The position numbers and the translations under genes were made by a program. Below the pieces are notes generated by a model that saw only the letters and a program-made list of their open reading frames with translations, searched no databases and was not told where the DNA came from. A stretch of DNA of 64,000 nt, from the NCBI RefSeq assembly GCF_003606325.2, contig NZ_CP031843.2, positions 558,001 through 622,000 on the forward strand. The letters run 5' to 3'. The stretch is from Bartonella kosoyi (GTDB lineage: Bacteria; Pseudomonadota; Alphaproteobacteria; Rhizobiales; Rhizobiaceae). This document shows, in pieces, positions 34,058 to 44,240 of the stretch (positions are counted from its first letter, which is position 1; every line of letters starts with the position of its first letter).

Positions 34058-35011
34058 ATGAAATTTAACTTTATCACGCTGTTTTTAGCATCAACTTTAT
34101 TGGCAAGTACAAGTTTAGGGGTGAGGGCCCAAGAAGGTGCGAATTCATCGTCGAATGATTTAAAGACTTTGGAGAAAGCTTCTGAAAAAGCCGTTTCTCC
34201 TTCTCATGTTATGGCTGTTATTGATGGAAAGAATATTACAGCAGGACAATTGGATGAGTTAGCACTTGAAATAAATCCTAATTTAGCCCGTTTTCCTGAT
34301 GAACAACGCCGTGTTATGGTCTTAAAAGCTTATTTGGATATGCAGGCACTTGCAAAAGCAGCCAAAAGCAAAGGTCTTGATAAGACAGAAGCTTACGATA
34401 AACGAATGGCAGTTATGCGTGACAATGTGCTCCAACAGCTTTATTTTAAACAGGCAATTGTTGACAAAATCTCGGATACTGATTTGGAAGTTCTTTATAA
34501 GCAAGAAATTACTGCTTTACCTAAAGAAGATGAAGTTAAAGCTCGTCATATTTTGGTCAAAACCAGAAAAGAAGCAGAAGCTATCATTAAGCATTTAAAT
34601 AAAGGCGAAGATTTTGAAGAGATTGCAAAGAAAAGTTCAACAGATGGTTCCGCTGCTGTTGGGGGTGATCTTGGTTATTTTAGTCATGGTCAAATGGTTA
34701 AGCCTTTTGAAGATGCAGCATTTGGTTTGAAAGTTGGCGAATACACGAAACAACCCGTTGAAAGTCCTTTTGGTTGGCATATTATTAAATTAGAAGATCG
34801 TCGTGTAAAACAGCCTCCTGCATTTGATGATGTTAAAGAGATGTTGCGCACACAGTTGATAAAAAAGCGCTATCAAGAACTCATCGTTGATTTGCGTAGC
34901 AAGATAGATGTGAAATATCCTGATCCTAATGTTACAAAAATCATGGAATCGCTTAATCAAAATGGAACGCTGCTTCCCGATGAGACATCCGACGAAGAAG
35001 ATACGGAATAA
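34058..35011 (+). CDS. Periplasmic parvulin-type peptidyl-prolyl cis-trans isomerase
   Basis: This 317-residue protein has a Sec signal peptide (cleavage near GVRAQEG), so it acts in the periplasm on folding outer membrane or secreted proteins. A SurA/PrsA-like N-terminal helical region (about 50-155) precedes one parvulin domain: VKARHILVKTRKEAEAI, GGDLGYFSHGQMVKPFEDAA and SPFGWHIIKLEDRR. The C-terminus is acidic (DETSDEEDTE). Single parvulin domain and length fit the PrsA/SurA-like proteins of Rhizobiales, not two-domain SurA. ATG follows AAGGAG. A terminator lies downstream. Confidence 0.9.
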   Translation: MKFNFITLFLASTLLASTSLGVRAQEGANSSSNDLKTLEKASEKAVSPSHVMAVIDGKNITAGQLDELALEINPNLARFPDEQRRVMVLKAYLDMQALAKAAKSKGLDKTEAYDKRMAVMRDNVLQQLYFKQAIVDKISDTDLEVLYKQEITALPKEDEVKARHILVKTRKEAEAIIKHLNKGEDFEEIAKKSSTDGSAAVGGDLGYFSHGQMVKPFEDAAFGLKVGEYTKQPVESPFGWHIIKLEDRRVKQPPAFDDVKEMLRTQLIKKRYQELIVDLRSKIDVKYPDPNVTKIMESLNQNGTLLPDETSDEEDTE

Positions 35012-35051
35012 CGAGAAAAAATAAATAGATAGCCTCTTTAATAGATAGTTC

Positions 35052-35088
35052 GCTAGGTTCGTTTTTTCAAAAAAAACCTAGCAGTTTT
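35052..35088 (+). terminator. Terminator after the parvulin gene
   Basis: An 8-bp stem GCTAGGTT/AACCTAGC with T/A-rich paired loop arms, followed by AGTTTTCT, lies 40 bp after the stop. It separates this gene from argJ. Confidence 0.65.
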
Positions 35089-35142
35089 CTATGAGAGGTT
35101 ATTAATCTGCAATCATTTTATTTATTTTTTAGAAAGCATATT

Positions 35143-36375
35143 GTGGTTTTTAAAATATCTCCCTTGACGCCTCAAAATATCCAAGAGCTTTCCCCATTAT
35201 CTGGTGTACGGATAGCAACAGCTAAAGCTGGGATTAAATATAAAGATCGTACAGATCTCCTTTTTATGGTATTCGATAAACCAGTGAGTGTGGCAGGTGT
35301 TTTTACACGTTCAAAATGTCCATCTGCCCCTGTAGAGCATTGTCGTGCATCGCTTCCCCATGGGGTTGCGAGGGGTGTTGTTGTGAATTCTGGAAATGCA
35401 AACGCTTTTACGGGGAGTAAAGGAAAGAACACAACCAATGAAATCATCTGTGCAGCAGCGGACACTTTAAAGGTAAGAGAAAATGAAATTTTTATAGCTT
35501 CTACAGGTGTTATTGGTGAGCCAATGGATGCTTCAGGTATTGTAGATCTTTTACCAAGTATGGCAGAGACAGCAGAAAAGGGAAATTGGTTGGAAGCTGC
35601 AAAAGCCATCATGACAACAGACACATTTCCAAAACTTGCGACGCGTACTTTTGATTGTGGAGGGGAGAATGTTACCATTCATGGAATTGCAAAAGGTGCT
35701 GGGATGATTGCACCCGATATGGCAACAATGCTCTCGTTTGTGGTCAGTGATGCGACTATTTCTTCCGAGATGCTTCAATCCATGTTATCAGAGGCTGTTG
35801 AGGGTTCTTTCAATTCGATTACTGTCGATAGTGATACTTCGACATCAGATACACTTATGTTATTTGCGACAGGCAAAGAAAGCTTTCCTCCCCTTACGCA
35901 GAGAGTTGATTCACGTTATAGCGTTTTTGTGAAACAATTGAGTGCTCTTCTGCATGAACTTGCACTCCAAGTGGTTTGTGATGGTGAAGGTGCGCGTCAT
36001 TTAATTGAGGTTAATGTGAGTGGTGCTACAACAAACAATGCAGCGAAAACGATTGCTTTATCCATTGCAAATTCACCGCTTGTAAAAACGGCTATTGCCG
36101 GTGAAGATGCCAACTGGGGGCGAGTCGTTATGGCGGTTGGAAAGGCCGGCGTTGAAGTAGATCGTGATCTGTTGACGATTTGGTTTGGGGAATATCGCTT
36201 AGCTGTCAATGGTGAACGAGATCCTAACTATTGCGAAGAAACAATAGCCGCTTATATGCGAGGTAAATACATCACAATTCGTGTTGATATTGGTTTGGGC
36301 GCTGGTAAGGCGACGGTTTGGTCTTGCGATTTGACCAAGGAATACGTTATGATCAATGGCGATTACAGAAGTTAA
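35143..36375 (+). CDS. argJ: Bifunctional ornithine/glutamate N-acetyltransferase (ArgJ)
   Basis: ArgJ transfers acetyl from N-acetylornithine to glutamate in the arginine pathway. The 410-residue precursor self-cleaves before a Thr nucleophile: the motif [16 protein letters not shown] is present with Thr near residue 195. Substrate motifs [13 protein letters not shown] and DEDANWGR-type (here [12 protein letters not shown]) are intact, so the enzyme looks functional. The start is GTG at 35143. Its neighbours are a parvulin and mutT rather than other arg genes. Bartonella are usually poor in amino acid synthesis, so its retention is noteworthy. Confidence 0.94.
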   Translation: MVFKISPLTPQNIQELSPLSGVRIATAKAGIKYKDRTDLLFMVFDKPVSVAGVFTRSKCPSAPVEHCRASLPHGVARGVVVNSGNANAFTGSKGKNTTNEIICAAADTLKVRENEIFIASTGVIGEPMDASGIVDLLPSMAETAEKGNWLEAAKAIMTTDTFPKLATRTFDCGGENVTIHGIAKGAGMIAPDMATMLSFVVSDATISSEMLQSMLSEAVEGSFNSITVDSDTSTSDTLMLFATGKESFPPLTQRVDSRYSVFVKQLSALLHELALQVVCDGEGARHLIEVNVSGATTNNAAKTIALSIANSPLVKTAIAGEDANWGRVVMAVGKAGVEVDRDLLTIWFGEYRLAVNGERDPNYCEETIAAYMRGKYITIRVDIGLGAGKATVWSCDLTKEYVMINGDYRS

Positions 36376-36496
36376 CGGATGCACTCTCTATATGTAACGC
36401 GGCCTATTATTTTTTTAAAGAGAATGAGATATGTGAACTCTTTTTGAGGTAAGTGAATATGATAAAGAGATAATTATATTCTCATTGGAGAGCGAT

Positions 36497-36910
36497 ATGG
36501 GTATAAAAAATTCCCTTCTTGTTGTTGTTGCTTGCGCATTGTTAGATCAAAATAATCGTGTTTTGCTTACCAAGCGTCCTGAAGGAAAATCGCTGGCTGG
36601 TTTATGGGAGTTTCCTGGTGGAAAGGTTGAGCACGGTGAAACTCCAGAAATTTCATTGATTCGTGAACTAGAAGAAGAGCTTGGCGTGTATGTTCAGGTG
36701 GATAATTTACACCCTTTAACGTTTGTGAGCCATAGCTATGCGACATTTCATCTCCTAATGCCGTTGTATCTTTGTCGCCATTATGAAGGTGTTGCTCAAG
36801 GGCGAGAAGGACAAAATTTAAAATGGGTTTTTATGAATGATCTTGAGAGATATCCTATGCCTGATGCTGATAAACCATTGGTTCAGGTATTAAAAAATCA
36901 TCTTCTTTAA
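36497..36910 (+). CDS. mutT: Nudix hydrolase MutT, 8-oxo-dGTP diphosphatase
   Basis: MutT removes oxidised dGTP from the nucleotide pool, preventing A:T to C:G mutations. The 137-residue protein has a complete Nudix box in GGKVEHGETPEISLIRELEE, and a QxxxL-type substrate loop. ATG at 36497 follows GGAGAG; a TTG 12 nt upstream is less likely. argJ precedes it by about 120 bp, as in other Rhizobiales, and they may share a transcript. Other substrates are possible for Nudix proteins of this size. Confidence 0.9.
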   Translation: MGIKNSLLVVVACALLDQNNRVLLTKRPEGKSLAGLWEFPGGKVEHGETPEISLIRELEEELGVYVQVDNLHPLTFVSHSYATFHLLMPLYLCRHYEGVAQGREGQNLKWVFMNDLERYPMPDADKPLVQVLKNHLL

Positions 36911-37595
36911 TGAGTATAAGAAGAAAATATTGTTTAGATATAAGTATTTATTTATAATTTTTCATATTAGATGGAAAAGCTTAATCCTGTAAAATCTTTA
37001 CATTTAAAATCTATGGATGCTCAATCAATCAAAACCATTCTTGCATGCTCCAAGCGGAGAGCCCCACAGGGATAAAACAATTAAAAAAGACATGAAATTT
37101 GTGCTGAAAGAACATTCTCAAATAGCTAAGAGATTATCGCGACATTGAGAATTGGAAAAATTTATAATGATCGCTCTGCATGATTCAGAAGCATAAAGTG
37201 GTGCTAGATAATGGATTTATACTTTTTATGCGTATTGTTGTGAGTTGAGCTTGGGGGTGCTAAGAGATATCAGGGGTATTTATTTCATAAGATATTGATG
37301 ATAGGAAAAAATCAAAAGACTCTTTAGAAGAAAATGCTTTGAGCTTGTCATGAGAGATTATTTTACATGTTCAAGACTTTAAGTATTATCGTAATACATT
37401 TAATATAATAACATATTGTTTTATAATCATAAACTATCCTTTTTCTGTTGATATTTTACTATTTTTCATTCAACAAAATTTCAATAACGTAAAAAGAGTC
37501 GTGTCTAAGAAAAACAATTTAAAACACATAAAACATGCGATTAAGGAATGATTAAATATAAAAAATTCAATGATTTGTTTTTTATAGGAAAGGGA
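36911..37595. other. Intergenic, no gene seen
   Basis: About 685 bp between convergent mutT and the dead NlpC/P60 gene. It is AT-rich with stops in all frames. A short GC-richer patch (about 37045-37070; CCAAGCGGAGAGCCCCACAG) stands out from its surroundings and may be a scrap of older coding DNA. No hairpin with a T-run was found. Confidence 0.4.
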
Positions 37596-38463
37596 TTAAA
37601 TTTCTTGAATTGGACGGCGTTTTGCGATGGGATATCGTTGATATGTTTGAGCAATACGTATAATTACTTCCTCTAGCGGTTCGATCACAACGTCCATAGA
37701 GAAGCCATTTGCATGAATGATATTTTCATGATCAACCATAATGGCAGCATGACCTTGCCAAAAAATCAAATCACCTCGTTGAAGTTTATCACTGTCTGAG
37801 AGAGGATTTCCGATAGTTTTCTGCTGCATGTCAGTATCACGTAAGACCATTTGACCGGTCATTCTCATAGAAAGCTGGATGATTCCTGAGTAATCAAGTC
37901 CAAAGCCCCCTGGTCCAACCCCAAAGGTAAGGCGTGCGGATAAACATTTCAGCAACGCTAACATAATCTTTATACACGTGTTCAATAGGGCTAAGATGAT
38001 TGCTAATGATTGATCTCCCATTTTCAAGTATAGAATACATGGTTTCACGGACTTCAATTTCATCAACAACAGTGACCTTACTTCCCATAGATAGAGGATA
38101 TTCCATTGGTCCATGCAAATCAGCTTGAAAATATTGAAAAGTACGAGGGACTGAAACGACATGTGTTTGTTTGACAGTTGATATACAAAGCGCTGTTGTA
38201 TCAATATAGCCAACATAATCATCTTTGAGAGATTGTCCCCATGACGTGGTTTCTCCGTGTTCAAAGATAAAAAGTTCTTCCCCGAATAAGCACTCTGTCT
38301 GCATTTCACTTTTTTTATTGTTTTCTTTAAAGAGTCCAGTAACAGGTACATTAACACGTCTTTTTTCACCTTGCACAAAGCGCTGTGCTGTAATTTCTGT
38401 TTCAAGACGTTTATCTGCTAGATCTTCTCTGAATGCATGTAATCTCGGATCTTTAAAGATCAT
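37596..38463 (-). pseudogene. NlpC/P60 cysteine peptidase, inactivated by frameshift and loss of catalytic Cys
   Basis: Two overlapping frames together spell one NlpC/P60 protein of about 290 residues. The first ends with TPYLWG then runs out of frame at about 37917. The second resumes with GGFGLDYSGIIQ and carries GHAAIMVDHENIIHANG with the catalytic His. Removing one T from the GGTTGG at 37915-37920 restores YLWGGPGGFGLDYSG. Even when repaired, the catalytic Cys of DCSG is Tyr (TAC at 37890-37892). The family cleaves stem peptides in murein. ATG at 38463 has an AAAGG site; 38478 is an alternative. It follows the M17 aminopeptidase gene, as in related genomes. Confidence 0.85.
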
Positions 38464-38614
38464 TTGTTTACCTTTCATTTTATCTTTAAATGGATTTCAT
38501 GACGACTGCACGAGCAGAACACTTCATCTTTAAATAAAGCACAGAGCATAATTTAAGGGGATAAGATAATTCTTTTGAAGCTGCAAAATTGTCCATCTTT
38601 GTGAATATTTTGTG

Positions 38615-39988
38615 TCAAACTTCATTTTTAAAAATATTATAAAGAGCGCGAATAGTTTGTGCCGATCCCCCAATAGGATACCCCGGTTTTTCTTTTGGAA
38701 CCCATCCATAAAGGTCGAAATGCGCAAAATGTTCAGATTTTTCAACAAAAGAATTAAGAAATAAAGCAGCCATTATAGAGCCAGCAAAGCTATTTCCAGT
38801 TACATTGTTAAGGTCAGCAATTGGCGATGATAACATCTCTTGGTAAGGTTTCCAAAGGGGCATTTGCCAAAGAGGATCAAAAACAGCGTGAGCCGATTCA
38901 GAAATTTGTTGTGCCCATATTGAATCATTACAATAAAATGCGGGAAGATCTGGTCCTAATGCTATCCGTGCTGCCCCCGTTAAAGTCGCCATGCAAAGCA
39001 TGAATTGAGGGCTTTCTTCATCACCATAGGCGAGTGCATCAGCGAGGATAAGGCGCCCTTCAGCATCTGTATTCCCCACTTCAACACTTAAACCTTTACG
39101 ACTTTTGAGAATATCACCTGGTCGGTAAGCGTTGGCAGAAATTGCATTTTCTACAGCTGGAATCAAAACACGTAGACGGAAAGGCAATTTTGCATCCATG
39201 ATAAGTTTAGCCAATCCCAAAACATGTGCTCCACCTCCCATGTCTTTTTTCATAAGCAACATGTTATTGGCTGATTTAATATTCAGTCCCCCCGTATCAA
39301 AAGTTACGCCTTTGCCTACCAACGTTATTTTAGGATGATGTTCTTGCCCCCAGTGTAGCTCAAGCAGTCGTGGTGCAGCGCTGCCTGCTCGTCCTACGGC
39401 ATGGATCATCGGAAAATTATGGGTTAAGAGATCATCTCCACAAATACTTCTGACATGAGCACCGTATGTTTTCCCTAGTCGTCGTGCTTCTTCTTCGAGA
39501 GTATCAGGGGTCATATCATTAGCTGGAAGATTGATGAGATCACGGACGAAGAAGACAGCTTCATAAATACGTTGGAGCTCATCAAAATCAACAGTCTCAT
39601 TCACGTGGATGGATAATGATTTGAAAGAAGAGTTTTGACGATAGCGATTAAATTGATAGCTTCCCAATGCTAATCCAAGATAAGTATTTATTTCATCAGA
39701 GGTTTCACCTTCTAAATGCCATTGACCAGCAGGAAGTTTTTGAGCAAGCAGTCCTGTAATAAAGGGATCGTTACCATTGCCAATTCCAAATAAAACTTTT
39801 TTTAAATGCCCCGTTTTGTGAGGAACAAAGAGTATTTGTCCTGCTTTGCCAGCAAAGTCATTAACTTTTATCCATGCTGTTGTTGACGCATCAAGTGATA
39901 AGTTGGCAAGATTTCTTTGGTTTACCAAGATGATAGGGCAACTGTTATCGATACGTATTGAGCTAAAATGAATGGGATGCTGGTGCAT
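38615..39988 (-). CDS. M17 leucyl aminopeptidase family protein
   Basis: This 457-residue cytosolic metallopeptidase should release N-terminal amino acids from peptides. The C-terminal catalytic domain has GKGVTFDTGGLNIK (metal/Lys), MKKDMGGGAHVLGL (metal) and NTDAEGRLILADAL (Asp, Glu, Arg), so all catalytic residues are present. Length is shorter than E. coli PepA because the N-terminal domain is reduced, as in the Rhizobiales paralogue next to NlpC/P60. ATG at 39988 with AAGGA upstream is chosen; an ATG at 40024 would overlap coaA by 23 bp. It is co-transcribed with coaA. Confidence 0.9.
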   Translation of the reverse strand: MHQHPIHFSSIRIDNSCPIILVNQRNLANLSLDASTTAWIKVNDFAGKAGQILFVPHKTGHLKKVLFGIGNGNDPFITGLLAQKLPAGQWHLEGETSDEINTYLGLALGSYQFNRYRQNSSFKSLSIHVNETVDFDELQRIYEAVFFVRDLINLPANDMTPDTLEEEARRLGKTYGAHVRSICGDDLLTHNFPMIHAVGRAGSAAPRLLELHWGQEHHPKITLVGKGVTFDTGGLNIKSANNMLLMKKDMGGGAHVLGLAKLIMDAKLPFRLRVLIPAVENAISANAYRPGDILKSRKGLSVEVGNTDAEGRLILADALAYGDEESPQFMLCMATLTGAARIALGPDLPAFYCNDSIWAQQISESAHAVFDPLWQMPLWKPYQEMLSSPIADLNNVTGNSFAGSIMAALFLNSFVEKSEHFAHFDLYGWVPKEKPGYPIGGSAQTIRALYNIFKNEV

Positions 39989-40001
39989 AGTTATGAGATC
40001 C

Positions 40002-41000
40002 TTATAGTCGTCTAAGTGCGACATACTCGACCAAATGATTTTTTCCCTTTCGTAGAATGAGATTGGAGCGTGGTCGTGTTGGCAATATGTTTTCTTGTAA
40101 ATTTTTTAAATTAATTGTTTGCCAAATATCCTCAGCGATTTTTAAGGCTTCTTTTTCATTGAGAAGGGCATAACGATGAAAATAGGATTCAGGATTTTGA
40201 AAAGCTGTTTTACGTAAACGTTTAAAGCGCTCTAAATACCAGTGACGAATGATTTCTGTTTCAGCATCGACATAGATTGAAAAATCAAAAAAATCTGACA
40301 CGAAAGGAATGACTTTTCCATCTTTAGGAAGATCACTGACTTGTAATACATTAATCCCTTCAACAATTAAAATATCAGGACGGTCAATGGTAATTGTCTG
40401 ATTTTCTAGAACATCATAGGTCATATGCGAATAAAGCGGAGCAGGGATATTCCTGACACCTGCTTTTATCGCCGAAAGAAAGCACAGCAATTTTTTAATG
40501 TCGTAGGAATCAGGAAATCCTTTACGATTCAGACGATTTTTGTGCTGTAAGATTGTGTTAGGATAGAGAAAACCATCCGTTGTGATCAGATCAACTTTAA
40601 GACTAGATGTCCAACGTTTCAACAGTTCTTGAAGGATACGAGCGGTGGTAGATTTTCCTACTGCTACGGAACCAGCAATTCCAATAATAAAGGGTGTTTT
40701 TCTAGTCTCTTCTTGATGGAGAAACTGTTGACGTTTGTGAAAAAGTTCTTGTACGGCTTCAACATGGCATAATAATAGACGCGATAAAGAAAGATAAATG
40801 CGTTGGACTTCTTCAAGGTCGATAGGGTCATCAATAGAGCGTAAACGTTTAATTTCATCAAAAGTCAAGGTGAGAGGTGTGTCTGCACGGAATTCTGACC
40901 ATTCTTGTGCAGTAAAGACGCGATAGGGCGAATATCGGTCAGAAATGGATTTGACCAAATTATCTTCCTGATTAATTTTTTGTATAATCGTATCAATCAT
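40002..41000 (-). CDS. coaA: Type I pantothenate kinase (CoaA)
   Basis: CoaA phosphorylates pantothenate, the first step of coenzyme A synthesis. The P-loop is [37 protein letters not shown] and [12 protein letters not shown] are further PRK/CoaA motifs. With ATG at 41000 the protein is 332 residues. A TTG at 40958 with an AGGAAG site 5-6 nt upstream would give 318, closer to E. coli CoaA, and may be the true start. The aminopeptidase gene follows directly. Confidence 0.93.
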   Translation of the reverse strand: MIDTIIQKINQEDNLVKSISDRYSPYRVFTAQEWSEFRADTPLTLTFDEIKRLRSIDDPIDLEEVQRIYLSLSRLLLCHVEAVQELFHKRQQFLHQEETRKTPFIIGIAGSVAVGKSTTARILQELLKRWTSSLKVDLITTDGFLYPNTILQHKNRLNRKGFPDSYDIKKLLCFLSAIKAGVRNIPAPLYSHMTYDVLENQTITIDRPDILIVEGINVLQVSDLPKDGKVIPFVSDFFDFSIYVDAETEIIRHWYLERFKRLRKTAFQNPESYFHRYALLNEKEALKIAEDIWQTINLKNLQENILPTRPRSNLILRKGKNHLVEYVALRRL

Positions 41001-41121
41001 TTGTATTTTTCGAGAATCTTTTTGCTGTAGTAATTGGTTAAGAACAGACAGGTAAACTGCTTTGCGTTCAAATAAATTTTGTTTTGCATGCTCTCTTCTT
41101 TAAGATAATAGACTATTTTTA

Positions 41122-42111
41122 CTAACTTATCGTCCAGTTATTCCAGTATGCACGGACTTGTGCCAATGAGTGCCCTTGTGCCAAAAAAGCCCATAAAAGT
41201 AAACGCGCCTTTACGGCTGATAAATAACCGGACATGAGAGCACCTGAAGCGATCATATCGGTTTCTGAACCTTTATAGCCGTACGTTATACGTGTTGTTG
41301 AGCCATTACAACAACGACTAGCAATAATGATTGGTATTTTTTGTGCATATTGTTGTACAAGGTCTGCTTCTTGAAAACTACAGTGTCCTGCACCAAAACC
41401 GGCAATAACAAGTCCAGCATAATATCCACTTTCAAGACAGAATTTCATTAATTGTGCATCAGACGATAAAGAGGAATAAAGGAGTGCAACTTGATGATTG
41501 TGGTTTTGGGGAAGATCAAACGTTGTCGGGAAAAATTTTTGATTATTGAAATAAATGATTTTTCCTTCTAAAATAGTCCCTAGAATACCTGCGAGACCTG
41601 ACTGAAATGTTTCAACTTTGACGGTATGGCTTTTATAGAGCCAATACGGTGAATGAATCGTATCATTAATGACAACGAGAACACCTCTATTACGGCTTTG
41701 TGGAGCTGCTGCAACACGTGTTGCTGCTAAAATATTAGCGGGTCCATCAGCACCTGCTTCGTGAGGGGTACGCATAGCACCGGTTATGATGAGCGGTTCA
41801 GCTTCCTTCCAATAAAGAGAAAGGAAAAAAGCTGTTTCTTCCAAAGTATCAGTTCCTTGCGTTAAAACAATTCCTTCTGCACCAGCATTTATTTGTTGTT
41901 TTGCCCACTTGATTATTTCAAAAAGAATTTTAAAAGATAAAGATCCACTTGGCATTTGCATTAATGTTTGTGCATGAATATCAGCAACCTTATTTAAATC
42001 AGGAACACTTTTTATGAGGTTGTCTGAGGTTAAAGTTGGTTGCATGTGGCCAAAATGATCAGCAGTCATTGCAATTGTTCCACCTAAGGTTCCTATAGCT
42101 ATTTTTTTCAT
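41122..42111 (-). CDS. ansA: L-asparaginase
   Basis: The enzyme hydrolyses asparagine to aspartate and ammonia. The 329-residue protein carries both active-site signatures: IGTLGGTIAMTA with the Thr nucleophile near the N-terminus, and IVLTQGTDTLEETAFF with the Thr-Asp pair. The catalytic Lys region reads VINDTIHSPYWLYKSHT. No signal peptide is present, so it is probably the cytoplasmic form. It lies upstream of coaA on the same strand with about 120 bp between them and diverges from hslV. Confidence 0.9.
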   Translation of the reverse strand: MKKIAIGTLGGTIAMTADHFGHMQPTLTSDNLIKSVPDLNKVADIHAQTLMQMPSGSLSFKILFEIIKWAKQQINAGAEGIVLTQGTDTLEETAFFLSLYWKEAEPLIITGAMRTPHEAGADGPANILAATRVAAAPQSRNRGVLVVINDTIHSPYWLYKSHTVKVETFQSGLAGILGTILEGKIIYFNNQKFFPTTFDLPQNHNHQVALLYSSLSSDAQLMKFCLESGYYAGLVIAGFGAGHCSFQEADLVQQYAQKIPIIIASRCCNGSTTRITYGYKGSETDMIASGALMSGYLSAVKARLLLWAFLAQGHSLAQVRAYWNNWTIS

Positions 42112-42329
42112 AATTTTCCTCTATAAAGGCACAAACTGTTTACATAAAACTATTTAGCAGTAATTTACATTGACAACAATAATATCATTTTTTCAATTTC
42201 AACAAATTGAGTGATGCTGAATCATTGTGTTTTGCTATATATGTTCTTAAATAGGACAGTAGTTATTGAGTTTTACATTGGATGAAAAGATAATATTAAA
42301 AAGAAAAATTAATATTAAGGAGTTTCCTT

Positions 42330-42911
42330 ATGACAGAACATAAGCCAGACATAATGTATGGTACAACGATTATTACGGTACGAAAAGGTGGCAAAGTTGT
42401 GATGGCTGGCGACGGTCAAGTCTCTCTTGGACAGACGATTATGAAAGGCAATGCACGTAAAGTCCGCCGTCTTGGAAAAAGCGGAGTGGTTATTGCTGGT
42501 TTTGCAGGTGCTACAGCAGATGCGTTCACATTACTGGAAAGATTGGAAACAAAGCTTGAGCAATATCCTGATCAGCTTATGCGTGCTTGTGTAGAACTTG
42601 CAAAAGATTGGCGAACAGATCGCTATTTGCGTCGTCGAGAAGCAATGATGCTCGTGGCGGATAAGAAAGTAACTTTAGCTCTAACAGGGCTTGGTGATGT
42701 CTTAGAGCCAGAAGATGGGGTTATGGCCATTGGTTCTGGAGGAAATTTTGCTCTTTCAGCAGCGCGAGCACTCATGGACTTGGATTTGGATGCCGAAACG
42801 ATTGCCCGTAAAGCTATGGCTATTGCCGCTAAAATTTGTGTTTACACCAATGATCATTTTACGATTGAAACATTGGATGCAGAATTATCTTCTTTAGAGA
42901 AAGCTATTTAA
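42330..42911 (+). CDS. hslV: ATP-dependent protease subunit HslV (ClpQ)
   Basis: HslV is the proteolytic core of the HslVU protease. The 193-residue protein has an 11-residue N-terminal propeptide (ending MYG) before the catalytic Thr of [20 protein letters not shown]. This propeptide is typical of Rhizobiales and must be cleaved to expose the Thr. Motifs [10 protein letters not shown] and [14 protein letters not shown] are conserved. The ATG follows AAGGAG. hslU starts immediately after the stop, so the subunits are made together. Confidence 0.96.
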   Translation: MTEHKPDIMYGTTIITVRKGGKVVMAGDGQVSLGQTIMKGNARKVRRLGKSGVVIAGFAGATADAFTLLERLETKLEQYPDQLMRACVELAKDWRTDRYLRRREAMMLVADKKVTLALTGLGDVLEPEDGVMAIGSGGNFALSAARALMDLDLDAETIARKAMAIAAKICVYTNDHFTIETLDAELSSLEKAI

Positions 42912-44222
42912 ATGTGTGTTGTATTTTCCCCTCGTGAGACTGTTTCTGAACTTGATCGTTTTATTATTGGCCAAAATGATGCTAAACGTTCTGTAGCTAT
43001 TGCACTACGTAATCGGTGGCGTAGACAACAGCTTGATGAGCCGATGCGTGAAGAAGTGATGCCAAAAAATATTTTAATGATAGGACCAACAGGTGTTGGT
43101 AAGACAGGGATCGCACGTCGATTAGCAAAACTTTCTGGAGCCCCCTTCGTGAAAGTAGAAGCGACTAAATTTACTGAAGTTGGTTATGTGGGACGTGATG
43201 TTGAGCAAATTATTCGAGACCTTGTTGAGATCGCCATTTCTCTTGTGCGTGAAAAGAAACGCGATGAAATAAAAGAAAAGGCTCACGTGAATGCTGAAGA
43301 GCGCGTTTTAGATGCCCTTGTTGGTAAAACAGCAAGTCCGGCTACCCGTGATAGTTTTCGCAAAAAATTGCGTGAAGGTGAATTAGATGAGAAAGAGATT
43401 GAAATTGAAGTAGTTGATAATAATAGCAATAGTGCTTCAACCTTTGATATTCCTGGTATGCCTGGGGCGCAAATGGGGATTATGAATTTATCCGATATTT
43501 TGGGCAAAATGGGCAGTCGTACAAAAGTCCGTAAAACGACAGTAAGGGATGCTTTTAAACCACTCATTGATGATGAATCTGAAAAACTCCTTGATCAGGA
43601 ACAAATTATTCAAGAAGCGCTTCGTGTTGCTGAAAATGATGGTATTGTTTTTATCGATGAGATTGATAAAATTGCAACGAGGGATGGTGGAGCCAGTGCT
43701 GCGGTTTCGCGTGAGGGCGTCCAACGTGATCTTTTGCCTTTGGTGGAAGGAACAACAATTGCTACAAAATATGGGCAAATTAAAACAGATCATATTCTTT
43801 TTATTGCCTCAGGTGCATTTCATGTTTCTAAGCCATCTGATTTATTACCAGAACTTCAAGGACGTTTGCCTATCCGCGTGGAGCTCAACCCTTTAACAAG
43901 GGAGGATTTACGACGCATTCTAACAGAACCAGAAGCGAGCTTGATTAAACAATATATTGCTCTTATGGCAACGGAAGAGGTTCATTTGGAAATAACCGAT
44001 GATGCGATTGATGCTTTAGCAGATATTGCTGTTGATTTAAATGCAAGGATTGAAAACATAGGGGCACGTCGTTTGCAAACCGTGATGGAGCGCGTTTTGG
44101 ATGAGATTTCTTTTACAGCGCCCGATAAAGCTGGAACATCGTTTAAAATTGATGCTGCTTATGTGAGACAATCTATTGGCGAGCTTGCTGCTGATATCGA
44201 TCTTTCTCGTTTTATTCTTTAG
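42912..44222 (+). CDS. hslU: ATP-dependent protease ATPase subunit HslU (ClpY)
   Basis: HslU (436 residues) unfolds substrates for HslV. The AAA+ core has Walker [18 protein letters not shown], the pore motif GYVGRDVE, an I-domain rich in charged residues (about 110-240), and Walker [12 protein letters not shown]. The C-terminus ends DLSRFIL, the conserved tail that inserts into HslV. The ATG directly abuts the hslV stop. Confidence 0.97.
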   Translation: MCVVFSPRETVSELDRFIIGQNDAKRSVAIALRNRWRRQQLDEPMREEVMPKNILMIGPTGVGKTGIARRLAKLSGAPFVKVEATKFTEVGYVGRDVEQIIRDLVEIAISLVREKKRDEIKEKAHVNAEERVLDALVGKTASPATRDSFRKKLREGELDEKEIEIEVVDNNSNSASTFDIPGMPGAQMGIMNLSDILGKMGSRTKVRKTTVRDAFKPLIDDESEKLLDQEQIIQEALRVAENDGIVFIDEIDKIATRDGGASAAVSREGVQRDLLPLVEGTTIATKYGQIKTDHILFIASGAFHVSKPSDLLPELQGRLPIRVELNPLTREDLRRILTEPEASLIKQYIALMATEEVHLEITDDAIDALADIAVDLNARIENIGARRLQTVMERVLDEISFTAPDKAGTSFKIDAAYVRQSIGELAADIDLSRFIL

Positions 44223-44240
44223 AGATATTGCTTGTTTTGT

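Noticed and set aside
35172-35678. 168-codon minus-strand frame
   Set aside because: It is antisense to argJ, shows no family features and has no ribosome site; a shadow of argJ codon usage.
37596-38405. 269-codon frame as an independent gene
   Set aside because: Only its last third looks like protein (NlpC/P60). The rest is the out-of-frame reading of the first half of the same gene.
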